A stretch of DNA of 64,000 nucleotides from Dasypus novemcinctus (taxonomy: Eukaryota; Chordata; Mammalia; Cingulata; Dasypodidae). The notes under the pieces are model-generated. The model was given only the letters and a program-made list of their open reading frames with translations. It was not told the origin of the DNA and did no database searches. A program made the translations under genes and the position numbers. Positions 22,632 to 33,874 of this stretch are shown here, piece by piece. The DNA lies in the NCBI RefSeq assembly GCF_030445035.2, contig NC_080678.1:66665087-66729086 (forward strand). Reading direction: 5' to 3'. Each line of letters begins with the position of its first letter. The stretch's first letter is position 1.

Positions 22632-23538
22632 TGTGGTGGTTTGAAGGTGTATGTACCCTAGAAAAACATATTCTTAAATTTAATTCATTTCTATGCGTAT
22701 GAACCCATTGTAAGTAGGACTTTTCATGAGGCTGCTTCAGTTAAGGTGTGGTCTATCTCAATCAGGATAGGTCTTAACCCTATTACTTGAGCCCTTTATA
22801 AATGGAATGAATTCAAACATGAGAGAGAGAAAGCCACAGGAAGCAAAAAGCTGAAACAGAACCTGGAAAAGAAGGAAGAGATCAGGAAATGCCCCCAATG
22901 TGCCTGGTCATGTGACAAGGTAAGGACCAAGGATCACAAACAGGGAAGTGGACTTGGCCCAGTGGTTAGGGCGTCCGTCTACCACATGGGAGGTCCGTGG
23001 TTCAAACCCCGCACCTCCTTGACCCATGTAGAGCCGGCCCATGTGCAGTGCTGATGCACGCAAGGAGTGCTGTGCCACACAGGGGTGTCCCCGCGCAGGG
23101 GAGCACCACGCGCAAGGAGTGTGCCCCATAAGGAGAACTGCCCACCGCAAAAGAAAGTGCAGCCTGTCCAAGAATGGCACCTCACACACGGAGAGCTGAC
23201 ACAACAAGATGACGCAACAAAAAAGAAACACAGATTTCCATGCCACTGACAACAACAGAAGCAGACAAAGAACACACAGCAAATAGACACAGAGAACAGA
23301 CAACTGGGATGGGGAGAAGGGAAGAGAAATAAATAAATAAATACATCTTTTAAAAAAAAAAAAAGGATCACAAACAGCCAGCCCCAAAATGCCACCATCT
23401 TGGGAAGAAAGTATCGCCCTGATAATTCCTTGATTTGGATATTTTCCCAGCCTCAAAACCATAAACTATTAAATTCTCATTACTTAAACCAACCCATTTC
23501 ATGGTATTTGATTCAGCAGCCTAGGAAACTAAAAAACA
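22632..23538 (+). mobile_element. MaLR-like LTR with SINE inside
   Basis: Starts TGTGGTGGTTTGAAGG. It contains 'ttataaatgg' as a TATA-like box, and near its 3' end 'ccataaactattaaattctc' and 'tggtatttgattcagcagcc', a typical MaLR 3' region. About 490 bp excluding the SINE at 22944-23362. No internal retroviral genes are present, so it is a solo LTR. A probable short target repeat 'acat' flanks it. Confidence 0.55.
22944..23362 (+). mobile_element. DAS-type SINE, full length
   Basis: Head 'ggacttggcccagtggttagg', B-box 'ggttcaaacccc', body and A tail. Exact 15 bp target-site duplication AAGGATCACAAACAG at 22929-22943 and 23363-23377. Youngest layer of the nest. Confidence 0.92.
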
Positions 23539-24585
23539 TACTGATCTCTCTTTCCTTCTCTTGGCTTCTACTTTGGTGTCCAATTTCTTTTGCTTATAAG
23601 GACTTCGACCATATTTGATCAAGGCCCACCTTCATTCAGTTTGACCATACCTTACTCAAATCTTCAAAGATCTTATTTACAAATGGGTTCACAACCAGAG
23701 GACTAGGGGCTAGGACTTGAACATGAATTTATGGGGACCTGATTCAATTCCTAAGAGTGGCAACATTTGTTGCAATTGAGGAAAGAATATTATTATAATG
23801 ACTGTAATTGTACTATTATCTATAGTCCATAGATTACATTAGGGTTCACTGCTTTTGTTGTATAGTCCTATGGTTATTTATTTTTAACTTTTTATTCTAC
23901 CAATATTGATACAACTTAAAATTTTCCCCTTTTAGCCACATTCAAATATATATTTCAATGGTGTTAATTACCTTCACAATGTGCTACCATCACCAACACC
24001 CATTACCAAAACTTTTCTATCACACCAAATAGAAACTTTGTATCGATTAAGCATTTACTTGCCATATCCTCCCCACTTACCCTGGCCCCTGGTAATCTGT
24101 ATTACACTTTCTGACTCTATGAATTTGCTTATTCTAATTATTTCATATGAATGAGATCAAACAATATTTTTACTTTTGTGTTTAACCTATTTCACTCAAC
24201 GGGATGTCTTCAAAGTTCATCCATGTTGTCACATGTATTAGAACGTCATCTCTTTTTAATGCTAAATAGTATTTCATTGCAACTACACAAAATTTTGTTA
24301 ATCCATTTATTTGGTTGCTGGACCCTTGGGTTGTTTCCATCTTTTGGCAACTGTGAATAATGCTGCTTTGAACATCAGTGTACAAATATCTGAATCTCTA
24401 CTTTCAATTCTTTTGAGTGTATATCTAGAAGCCAACTGGTAATTAACTTTCTGGGGAATTGCCAAACTGTTTCCACAGCAGCTGCACCATTTTACATTTT
24501 ACATGGTGCCAACAATGAATGAGTGTTCGTATTTCTCCACATCCTTTCTAACACTTGTAATTTTCCATTTTTAAAAATTCACACA

Positions 24586-24728
24586 CCCCTGAGATGGCTC
24601 CCTCATCTGCTTGCTTATTTTTGCTCTTTGTCTCTTTGTTTTCTCTTTTACGAGGCACCAGGAACTGAACCTGGGACTTTCCGTGTAGGAGGTGGGCACT
24701 CAACTGCTTGAGCCACATCTGCTTACTC
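24586..24728 (-). mobile_element. tRNA-derived SINE (short form)
   Basis: Minus-orientation head with 'gaactgaacctgggac' B-box side and 'caactgcttgagccacatc' A-box side. First of four tRNA-like heads in a row. Confidence 0.75.
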
Positions 24729-24735
24729 CATTTAT

Positions 24736-24822
24736 TTTTAGGAGGAACTGGGGATTGAAACCAGGACCTCTTATGTGGGAAGCCGCTGCTCAACCACTTG
24801 AGCTACAGTCACTCTGCTCCAT
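24736..24822 (-). mobile_element. tRNA-derived SINE (head only)
   Basis: Second head: 'ggattgaaaccaggacc' and 'caaccacttgagctaca'. The body is very short. Confidence 0.7.
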
Positions 24823-24825
24823 TTT

Positions 24826-25214
24826 TTAAAAGATTTATTTTATGTATTTATATATTTCTCACCCCCCCCCCCCCTTGTTGTTTGCACTCACTGTCTGCTC
24901 TCTGTTCCATCTTCTTTTTCTTTTTCTTTTTAGGAGACACTGGAAACTGAACCCAGGACCTCCCATGTGGGAGGGAGGCCCCCAGTCACTTGAGCCACCA
25001 TTGCTTCCTCCTTGCTTTGTCTCTCCTTGTGTTTCCTTGCTACCTCTTCATTGCATAATCTTGCTCGGTCATCTTGTTTTGTCAGCTCGCCATGCCAACC
25101 CATCACATCAACTTGCTGTCTTGCTTGTCTCCTTTAGGAGGCACCAGGAGCCAAACCCAGGACCTCCCATGTGGTAGGCAGGCACCTCGCTGCTTGAGTC
25201 ACATCCACTTTCCT
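24826..25214 (-). mobile_element. Dimeric DAS-type SINE
   Basis: Minus-orientation dimer: tail complement with a C run (24864-24877), first head near 24940-25005 ('gaactgaacccagg', 'cagtcacttgagccacc'), a linker with 'tgtcagctcgccatgcc', second head near 25135-25214. Same layout as 6051-6410. Confidence 0.8.
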
Positions 25215-25810
25215 CTGTTTTCCAATAGTAGCCATTCTAGTGAGTGTGAAATGGTATCTCATTGTAGTTTTGATTTGAATTTCCCTAATGGCTAATGATA
25301 TTGAGCATTTTGAATGTACTCTTTGGCCATTTGTATATTGTCTATATCTATTCAAGGCTTTTGTCCCTTTTAAAATAGGATTGTCTTTTTGTTGTTGACT
25401 TGTAGGATTTCTTCATATATTCTCAAAGTTAAATCCGTATTGGATAAGTGACTCCCAAATATTTTATCCTATCCTTTATGTTGATTTTTATGTTCATGAT
25501 AAATTCCTTTGATGCACAAAATTTTTTAATCTTGTTGATGTTACATTTATCTACTTTTTCTTTGTTTCTCATGCATTGGGTATAAAGTCTAAGTAACCAC
25601 TGTCTAACACAAGGTCCTGTAGAAGCTAGATGTTACCCTATGTTTTCTTCTAGGATTTTTACAGTTCTAGCTCTTATATTTAAGTCTTTGATCTTTTTGA
25701 AATTGATTTTTATATATGTTGAGAGATAAGGGTCCACTTTCAATCTTTTAAGACTCTTCTTTCTTCATTCTTTTTCTGTTTATTTTTGTTTTATTTACTT
25801 CTATTTTATG

Positions 25811-26229
25811 TATTTTTTTTTAAAGATTTATTTTATTTATTTCTCTCCCCTTCTCCTCCCCTCCGCCCCAGTTGTCTGTTCTCTGTGTCCATTTGTTTCG
25901 TGTTCTTTTGTCCGCTTCTGTTGTCAGCAGCATGGGAATCTGTGTTTCTTTTTATTGTGTCATCTTGCTGTGTCAGCTCTCTGTGTGTGTGGCACCATTC
26001 CTGGGCAGGCTGCACTTTTTTCGCGCTGGGCGGCTCTCCTTATGGGGTGCACTCCTTGCGCGTGTGGCTCCCCTATGTGGGGGACACCCCTGCGTGGCAT
26101 GACACTCCTTGCGTGCATCAGCACTGCGCATGGGCCAGCTCCACACAGGTCAAGGAGGCCCGGGGTTTGAACCGTGGACCTCCCATGTGGTAGGCAGATG
26201 CCCTAACCACTGGGCCAAGTCCACTTCCC
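25811..26229 (-). mobile_element. DAS-type SINE, full length
   Basis: Complete minus-orientation copy. The left flank 'tatgtattttt' is repeated directly after it at about 26231-26241, a likely target-site duplication. Next to another full SINE in the same orientation. Confidence 0.88.
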
Positions 26230-26241
26230 TATATGTATTTT

Positions 26242-26643
26242 TTTTTTAAAGATTTCTTTCTTTCTTTATTTCTCTTCCTTCCCCCCTTCCCCCCCCCCCC
26301 GGTTGTCTGTTATCTGTGTCTATTTGTTGTGTCTTCTTTGTCTGCTTCTGTTGTTGTCAGCAGCACGGGAATCTATGTTTCTTTTGTTGCGTCATCTTGT
26401 GTCAGCTCTCTGTGTGTTTGGCACCATTCCTGGGCAGGTTGCGCTTTCTTTCGTGCTGGGCGGCTCTCCTTACAAGGTGCACTCCTTGCACGTGGGGCTC
26501 CCCTGTGTGGCACGGCACTCCTTGCACGCATCAGCACTGCACATGGGCCAGCTCCACATGGGTCAAGTAGGCCCGGGGTTTGAACCACGGACGTCTCTTG
26601 TGGTAGACGGACACCCTAACCACTGGGCCAAGTCCATTTCCTG
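26242..26643 (-). mobile_element. DAS-type SINE, full length
   Basis: Second complete minus-orientation copy head-to-tail with the previous one. Slightly shorter: one block of the body around 'cacccctgcgtgg' is missing. Confidence 0.88.
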
Positions 26644-26830
26644 GTAATATGATTTAAAGTGTGAAAGTGAGAGTCCTCCAACTTCACTTTTCCTTTTTAA
26701 GATGTTTCTGGCTATTCAGTGCCCCTTACCCTTCCAAATAAAGTTGATAATTGTGTTTTCTGTTTGTTTAAAAAATGCTGGTGTATTTTTTTTTTCGGGA
26801 TTGCATTGAATCTGTATATCAATTTGAGGA

Positions 26831-28030
26831 ATGAATTCCCACTAATCCCATGCAAGTGGTTAATCAAATATCATTTGTATAAATTTTATAGGTTAATGGG
26901 AATCAAAATATCACGTTAAAATAATGAAGACCCTTCAGTAGAAATTGACAAACTAACAAGAAAATGGGTAGTGATAGAAGTCAGGGAGACTGTGGGAGTT
27001 GTGTCTGAGTTCGTTTTCTAGGGCTACACTCTAGAAACCCCTTCCCTTGAACCCAGTGAATACAATGAAACTATCACTCTCTGGATCAATTTGTGAAAAG
27101 TAAGACTCCTTCTTAGCAATAGAGATATAGACTCTTCAGCTGGTTTTGAAGAAATAAGCTGCTGGATACTGAGGGGACCAACTGGCTAGGATCTGAGAGC
27201 AGCCTTTAGGAACTAAGAGTTTCACCTGGCTGTCAACCAGCTAGAAAACGAGGACATCAGTCCTACAACTACAAGGAATTGAATGCTGCCTTCAAACTGA
27301 ATAAAGCCGGAAGAGCGACTTCAAGATCCAGATGGGAGGGCAGAACTTGATTTCAGTTCTTCTGTATGAAGGAAAAAATGATATCAGATGAAAACTCAGA
27401 TGGACGTGAAGAAACTAAAGAGCATCAAAATTGTAAACACATGGGCAAATATAAAAGACTGTTCTTTTTCTGTTTAATGCAAAATTATAGCATGTGTCAT
27501 AGAGATCACAATGTTTGTAAGTGTAAATCATATCACAATAGCACAAAGAACAGAGAATTATGACATTATAAGTTCTTGTACTTTGTTTGAGGTGGTACAA
27601 TATTAACTCTGGATAGCTTCTGATAAGTTTAAGATACATATTTTAATTCCTAGAGCAAATACTAAAAAAACAAACAAAAACAAAACAATGTAAGAAGGAA
27701 TAGCTAAGAATCTATAACAGGGTTTTCCATCTTCCTTTTCCTCCTCCTTTTTTCCCAAGCATTCTTGCAATTCAGACCTTAAGCAGACAGATGGGAGGGG
27801 GATTGGGGCAAGAAAGGTAGGTGTGTATGCCAGAGTTAAGAGAAACACAGTGATGTCAGAGTTCAATTAGGGCGATGAGGGTGTCCATGTGGGAGAAAAT
27901 GGAGGAAGTTGTAGAAGGTAGAATTCTGTGATGGCCTCCCAGTTTCACTCCCTAATAAATTAACAGGCTATGAGACCCTGAAGCAGAGAACCCTATGTGC
28001 TGTGCCTGGATTTCCGACCTACCAAAAACT
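26831..28030. other. Mostly unique sequence with a possible LTR scrap
   Basis: No gene seen. 27915-28025 ('cctccctaataaattaac...gatttccgacctacc') resembles a MaLR 3' end but is too short to be sure. The antisense frame at 27603-27866 contains a hydrophobic stretch but no recognised family. Confidence 0.35.
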
Positions 28031-28324
28031 TAACTTTATTATGACGATATATATATAAAATAAAATTTGCTCATTTAACTACTTTTAGGTATACAACTTA
28101 GTGGCATTAATTACCTTCACAATGTTTTGCTACCTTCACCACCTTTTATTATTAAAATTTTTTCATCACCCAAAACAGAAACTCTTTACCCTTTAAGCAA
28201 TAACTCTCCATTCCTTCTTACACTCTGTCCCTGGTAACAGCTAATGCATTTTCTCTATGATTTTGCTTAATATAGACATTTCGTATAAGTGGAATCACAG
28301 AATATTTGTCATTTTGTGTTTGCT

Positions 28325-28751
28325 ACTCCCCCCCACACACACCCTCACACCCCCATCCCCATTGTCTGCTTTCTGTGTCCATTTGCTGTGCATTCTTCTG
28401 TGTCTGCTTATCTTCTCATCAAACCAGAAACCAATCCTGGGACCTTCTAGACTGGGAGAGAGATGCTCAATCTCCTGTGCTACCTCAGCTCCCTGGTCTG
28501 TTGTGTCCCTTATTGTACCTGCTCTGTGTCTTTTTTGTTGTGTCATCTTTCTGTGCCAGCTGTCCACTTGGGCCAGCTTTCCACTCAGGCCAGCACTCCT
28601 GCACAGGCCAGTTATCTGCTCAGGCCAGCTCACCAGGCAGGCCAGCACTACACGTGGGCCAGCTTGCCTTTATCAGGAGGCCCAGGAATTGAACACTGGA
28701 CCTCCCATATGGTAGACGGGAGCCCAATTACTTGAGCCATATTCGCTTCCC
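28325..28751 (-). mobile_element. tRNA-derived SINE with internal 17 bp tandem repeats
   Basis: The head ('ggaattgaacactggacc', 'caattacttgagccatat') is near 28680-28745 and the tail complement near 28325. Between them, 28558-28670 consists of about six 17-18 bp units beginning GGCCAGC. It is followed by a second copy of its target word TTTGTGTTTGCT (28313-28324 and 28752-28763). Confidence 0.7.
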
Positions 28752-28763
28752 TTTGTGTTTGCT

Positions 28764-29200
28764 TTTTTCTTTTTTTTTTTCTTTTTTTAAGGATTTATTT
28801 ATTTATTTCTCTTCCCTTCCCCCCGTCCCCTCTGCCCTGGTTGTCTGTTCTCCATGTCTATTTGCTGCATCTTCCTCTTTGTCCACTTCTGTTGTTGTCA
28901 GTGGCATGGGAATCTGTGTTTCTTTTTGTTGTGTCAAGTTGTGTCAACTCTCTGTGTGGGTGGTGCCATTCCTGGGCAGGCTGTACTTTCTTTTGCGCTG
29001 GGCAGCTCTCCTTAAGGGGCGCACTCCTTGCGCGTGGGGCTCTCCAGCGCGGGGACACCCCTGCGTGGCAGGGCACTCTTTGCGCTCATCAGCACTGTGC
29101 ATGGGCCAGCTCCACACGGGTCGAGGAGGCCCGGGGTTTGAACCGCGGACCTCCCATGTGGTAGGTGGACGCCCTAACCACTGGGCCAAGTCCACTTCCC
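28764..29200 (-). mobile_element. DAS-type SINE, full length
   Basis: Complete minus copy. Right flank 'gtgtttgtttttttc' (29201) repeats the left flank 'gtgtttgcttttttc' (28755), so it used the same target word as the SINE to its left. Confidence 0.88.
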
Positions 29201-29511
29201 GTGTTTGTTTTTTTCATGTAGCATAATGTTTTCGAAATTTATCCATGTTGTAGCATGTATCAGAACTTCATTCCTCTTTATGACTGAATATCATTATGTG
29301 ATTGTACCACGTTTTGTTATCCACTCATCTGTAATGGAAATTTGGGTTGTTTTCACCTTTTGGCTATTGCAAATAATGCTGCTATGAACAATGATGTACA
29401 AGCATCTGTTTAAGTCCCTGCTTCCAATTCTTTAGAGTATATACCTAATAGAGGGATTCCTGGGTCATACGGTAATTCTATGCTTAACTTTTTGAGGCAT
29501 CCCATAGGTTT

Positions 29512-29872
29512 TTTTAAAAAGATTAATTAAATTAATTTATTTCTCTCTATCTCCTCATTGTTTGCATTTGCTGTGTCTGTTTCTTGTGTGCTGGGCTTCT
29601 TTTTAGGAGGTCCTGCGAACCAAACCTGGGACCTCTGATGTGAGGGGGAGGCACCCTGTCCCTTGAGCCACCTCCACTCCCTGCTTTGTTGTGGCACTCA
29701 TTATGTTTTCCTCATGTCTCTTTTTGCATTATCTTGTTGTGTCAGCTCATATGCCTGCCTGCCATGTCAACTCGCTGTCTTACTCGTCTTCTTTAGGAGG
29801 CCCTGGAAAATGAACCTGGAACCTCCCATGTGATAGTTGGGAGCTCAAGTGCTTGAGCCATGTTTGCTTCCC
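29512..29872 (-). mobile_element. Dimeric DAS-type SINE
   Basis: Tail complement at 29512, first head near 29600-29680 ('gaaccaaacctggg', 'gtcccttgagccacc'), linker with 'tgtcaactcgctgtc', second head near 29800-29870. The flanking word 'cccata' occurs on both sides. Confidence 0.78.
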
Positions 29873-30093
29873 CCATAAGTTTTGATATGTTGTATTTTTG
29901 TTCTTATTCATCTCTTGTATTTTCTACATCCCTGGTGATTTCTTCTTTGAACCATTGGTTATTTAAGAATGTGATGTTTAATTTCCACATTTGTGAATTT
30001 TCCAGTTTTCCTTCTGTTATTAATTTCTAGCTTCTTTCAATTGTGATCAGAGAAGATTCATTGTATGGATTTCATCCTTTAAAATTTATTGAG

Positions 30094-30508
30094 GGAAGCG
30101 GACTTGGCCCAATGGATAGGGCATCCACTTACCACATGGTAGGTACATGGTTCAAGCCCCGGGCCTCCTTGAACTGTGCGGAGCTGGCCTATGTGCAGTG
30201 CTGATGCGCGCAAGGAGTGCTGTGCCATGCAGGGGTGTCCCCCGCGTAGGGGAGCTCCACATGCAAGGAGTGTGCTCCATAAGGAGAGCCGCCCAGCACG
30301 AAAGAAAGTGTAGCCTGCCCAAGAATGGCACCACACACATGGAGAGTTGACACAACAAGATGACTCAACAAAAAGAAACACAGATTCCCGGTGCCGCTGG
30401 TAAGTATAGGAGCGGTCACAGAAGAACACGCAATGAATGGACACAGAGAGCAGACAACTGGAGGGGGGTGGGGGGAGGAGAGAGAAATAATTAAATAAAT
30501 CTTAAAAA
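30094..30508 (+). mobile_element. DAS-type SINE, full length
   Basis: Sense copy with head 'ggacttggcccaatggatagg'. Target-site duplication AAAATTTATTGAG at 30081-30093 and 30509-30521. Inserted in the endonuclease part of an antisense L1. Confidence 0.92.
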
Positions 30509-30863
30509 AAAATTTATTGAGACTGGTTTTGTGACCTAACATATGTTCCATCCTGGGGAATGATTCATGTGCACTTGAGAAGAAAGTATATTCTGCTGTT
30601 GTTGTATGAAGTATTTTACATATGTCTGCTAGGTCTAGCTGTTCAAGTCCTTTACTACCTTATTGATGTTCCATTTAGATGTCTTATTAATTATTAAAAA
30701 TGGTGTTATGAAGTCTCCCACCGTTATTGTAGAACTATTTCTCCCTTCAGTTCTGTCAATGTTTGCTTCCTATAATCTCAAGCTCTTTTGTTAAGCACAT
30801 ATATGTTTACAATTGTTATATCTTCTTGATTAATTGAAACTTTTTATCAGAATATAATATCCT

Positions 30864-31059
30864 GGGAAGCAGATGTGGCTCAAGCATTTGGGAGCCCACC
30901 TACCACATGGGAGGTTCCAAGTTCAATTCCCAGTGCCTCCTAAAAAGAAGACAAGCAGACACAGAGAGCACACAACAAATGGACACAGAGAGCAGTGAGA
31001 CCAAACAATGAGATAGAGGGGGGGAATAAATAAATAAAATAAATCTTTATTAATTATAT
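30864..31059 (+). mobile_element. Short DAS-type SINE
   Basis: Monomer with head 'gcagatgtggctcaagcatttggg' and B-box 'aagttcaattccc', without the long DAS body. Target-site duplication ATATAATATCCT at 30852-30863 and 31100-31111. The space between SINE tail and duplication is filled by a TA microsatellite. Confidence 0.88.
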
Positions 31060-31070
31060 ATATACATATA

Positions 31071-31099
<29 letters not shown>
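31060..31099. repeat. (TA)n microsatellite at a SINE tail
   Basis: About 40 bp of TA units between the SINE A-rich tail and the 3' target-site copy, which itself starts ATATAATA. The array has therefore grown since insertion. Confidence 0.85.
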
Positions 31100-31108
<9 letters not shown>

Positions 31109-31687
31109 CCTTCTTTGTCTCTTGCAAGGGTTTTAGACTTTTAAGTTTATTTTGTCTGATAGTACAGCCAACATAGCTCACTTTTGGTTATAAGTGTGGA
31201 AAATTTTTTTCAATCTTTTCATTTTTAACCTATTTATGCCTTTGAATTTAAGGTGAGCCCTTTGTAGTCAGCATATGTTGGGTCTTGATTTTTGTCATCC
31301 ATTCTACCAATCTCTGCCTTTTGACTGGAGAGTTTAAACCATTTACCTTTAAACTAATTAACTATAAGGTAGGACTTTCTTCTGTCATTTTGCAGCTTAG
31401 TTTCTTTTTGTAGGTTTTATACCTTTTTTGTCCCTCATTTTATCCATTACTGCCTATGCTGTGTTTAGTTGATCTTTTGTAGTGAACCAATTAAAATCCC
31501 TTCTCACTTCCTTTTGTGTATATATTTTTGGATATTTTCCATGGGGCTTAAATTTAACATCCTAAATCTATAACAATCTAATTTGAATTAATACCAAATT
31601 AAATAGCTTAAACATACTACCCTCCTAGCCCCTCCCCCCTTTTTATGTTGTTCTTTTAAAAATTACTTCTTTATATATTGTGCAACT

Positions 31688-32118
31688 GTTATGGTTTGAA
31701 TTGTGTCCCCTTCCCAAAAGATATGCTGAAATCCTAATCCCTAGTACCTCAAAATATAACCTAATTTGGAAATAAAGTCATTAAGTATGGAATTAAGGAA
31801 TTTAAAGTAAGGTGATATTGGCAAAGGGTAAGCCCGTAATCCAATATGACTGGTGCCCTCGTCAAAAGAAATAATGGTAGATAGACTGACAGAGGGGAGA
31901 ATACCACGGAACAATTGAGGCAGAGAACATCATGGATTGCTGACAAGCCACTGCCAGAAGCCAGGAGAAAAGCATAGAATAGATTCTTCCTTACAGACTT
32001 CAGATGAAGCATGACCCTTCTAAGATAATGATTGTGGATTTCTAATATCTATAACTGTGAAACAATAAATTTTTGTTGCTTTAAGTCATCCAGTTTGTGG
32101 ACAATAGCCCTAGGAAAT
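31688..32118 (+). mobile_element. MLT1A-like (MaLR) solo LTR
   Basis: Diagnostic order: 'gttatggtttgaattgtgtcccc', 'agtacctcaaaatataacc', 'ccaatatgactggtgcc', 'gattgctgacaagccactgcc', 'aacaataaatttttgttgct', 'ccagtttgtgg', 'ccctaggaaatgaat'. Near full length (about 430 bp). No coding content. Confidence 0.85.
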
Positions 32119-32119
32119 G

Positions 32120-33040
32120 AATAAAATCACCACATTAATTTAAGAAATTAAATTAAAAAATCATCTCAGGCCCAGAAGATTTAACTGGTAAATTCTATCA
32201 AACACTTAAGGAAGAGATTTGACCAATTTTAAATACTTACAGAAAGTGGAGGAGGAGGGAACACTTGTGAACTCATTTTATGAGGCCAGCATAATTCTGA
32301 TAACAAAAATGACAATTAATTTTAGAGAAGACCAATATCCTTAATGAATATAGGTGCAAAAATTCTTATGCAATATTAGCAAATCAAATTCAGCAAGATA
32401 GAAATAAGATATAGCGGATGGGGTATGTGGGAATCCCCCTATATTTTCAAAGTAACATTTATGTTGAAAGCTTCTTTCAAAATGAAAAAAAAAACTCTTA
32501 AAAAAAAGAAATAAGAAAATACATCATAACTGAACGGAGTTTATTGCAGGAATGGAAAGTTCTTTTAGTATTCTAAATTCAACCAATGTAATCCATCATA
32601 TTAACATAACAGTGGAGAAAAACACACTGTCATCTCAATACATTCAGAAAAATCATTTAGGAAAATTCAGCAGCCATTTATGATTAAAAAAAAAAAAAAC
32701 TTTTAGAAAACCAGGAATAGAAGGGAACTTCCTTTTATGTCAAAGGGCATCTATGTAAAACCAACAACTAGCATCAAGTTTAGTGGTAAAAGACTATATA
32801 TTTTCCCCCTAAGATATGGAACAAGATAAGGATTTCACTCTCACGCTTGTATTCAGCATTATATTGGATGTCCTAGCCAACAATGCAAAAAGCAAAAGAA
32901 ATAAAAAGACAAACTGGAAAAAGAATTTAACAAGATCACAGGATTCAAGGTCAATATATCAAAGTCAAGTTTATTTCTATACCTTGACATCAAATATTAT
33001 GAATATATAATTAAAATACAACTCCATTTATAATAACATT
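32120..33040 (+). mobile_element. Old L1M ORF2, reverse-transcriptase part, sense
   Basis: Sense L1 RT region ('cccagaagatttaactggtaa', 'gaccaatatccttaatgaat', 'caccaatgtaatccatcatatt'-type words, then 'ggacaagataaggatttc'). Interrupted at 32410-32506 by an L1 3' tail and at about 33050 by a larger L1. The same ORF2 appears to resume near 37130. Confidence 0.75.
32410..32506 (+). mobile_element. L1 3' tail insertion (97 bp)
   Basis: Only the last part of an L1 3' UTR plus A-rich tail ('ggtatgtgggaatcccc...'; compare 'ggtatatgggagctgca' near 39300). Exact 10 bp target-site duplication AGAAATAAGA at 32400-32409 and 32507-32516. Confidence 0.75.
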
Positions 33041-33740
33041 AAAAAAATAAATAGGCCATTCCCTCATCAAGATGGCAGAGTGAGACACTTCAAGCCTCTG
33101 CCCCCCAATAGAAGCTTTGTATAGCCAGAGAAAACTGGCAGAAACCTTTTTCCCAAAGCTCCAGAAAACACTTAAAGAAGTGCAGCAAAAGGACAAGCAC
33201 CAAATCAAGAAAAAGGCTCCTTAAAAGCAGTAGGATCAAATGGCACATTGGCTCACCCTTTCCCACCTCTCAACAGTTCAGTGTGGATTGTTCAATGCTC
33301 CCAGTGCGGATCCCTGCCCCCAGTTCCAGAGGTTAGCACAGTAACCCTTGTGCACATACTAGGAATATGTACATCTGGTCCAACCTTTCCAGTGGTGTCC
33401 TGAGGACCTCACCTTCCCAGAATATGGCTGCATGAGAAAGGCAGCTCACAGAGCTCTCTTTCAAAACACTGTAGGAGAGCAGTGAAGTGGCTGCCTCGAC
33501 AATGGATTGCTGGCTATAGAAAAGAGAGTGCAATGCCCAGGACTTTGAAGAGGGGACATTTGTATCTGTGAAAATTGGGGGAGTCCCAGGGCTGCATGTG
33601 TATGTACAAGATAAGAGGCATGTGTAGAAAGGATCACTATGATCCCTACACTTTGGTCTCAAGCTATTCTCTAAACCTATTGTATGGATAAGACCTGAGG
33701 GAAAGCACTAGCAAAGGTTGATCTACATTGAGAAAGATAT

Positions 33741-33786
33741 TTCCTTCCTTCCTACCTCCCTCCCTCCCTTTCCTTCCTCCCTCCCT

Positions 33787-33874
<88 letters not shown>

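Larger units (their letters stand above)
22420..23760 (-). mobile_element. MLT1 (MaLR) LTR, antisense, split by a younger LTR
   Basis: Left half 22420-22631 ('gccagagctgctatgacaaa', 'ggcttaaacaacaggaattt', 'agaagtccaaaatcaagg') and right half about 23540-23760 ('cttataaggacttcgacc', 'caaatcttcaaagatcttat') are the two halves of an antisense MLT1 LTR. The gap holds a younger LTR that itself carries a SINE, so three insertion layers are visible. Confidence 0.75.
23775..26830 (-). mobile_element. Old L1M, antisense, carrying a SINE cluster
   Basis: L1M 3' UTR and ORF2 C-terminus at 23775-24570. The antisense sequence continues at 25222-25740 ('gtgtgaaatggtatctcattg', 'cctctaatggctaatgat'-like words) and resumes after the SINEs at about 26645-26830 ('gggattgcattgaatctgta', the RT end). 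The L1 is thus interrupted by six or more SINE units and no reading frame survives. Confidence 0.8.
28030..31685 (-). mobile_element. Old L1M, antisense, internally deleted, with five SINEs
   Basis: L1M 3' UTR (28030-28312), ORF2 C-terminus (29208-29500), then after a jump at about 29500 the endonuclease part of ORF2 and the inter-ORF region (29880-31685). The whole RT segment is missing. SINEs sit at 28325-28751, 28764-29200, 29512-29872, 30094-30508 and 30864-31059. Confidence 0.75.

Noticed and set aside
22951..23015. tRNA genes suggested by A- and B-box motifs in the SINE heads.
   Set aside because: The heads are SINE promoters with diverged stems, followed by SINE bodies and flanked by target duplications; none is a clean cloverleaf gene.
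22908..23462. 184-codon open frame, one of many 90-185 codon frames with Cys/Ser/His/Trp-rich products (also 9901-10377, 11370-11930, 28732-29226, 30079-30444, 25786-26193, 60166-60439).
   Set aside because: They lie on the DAS-type SINE body, repeat at every SINE copy on the same strand relative to the element, and have no protein family signature. They are by-products of GC-rich SINE sequence.
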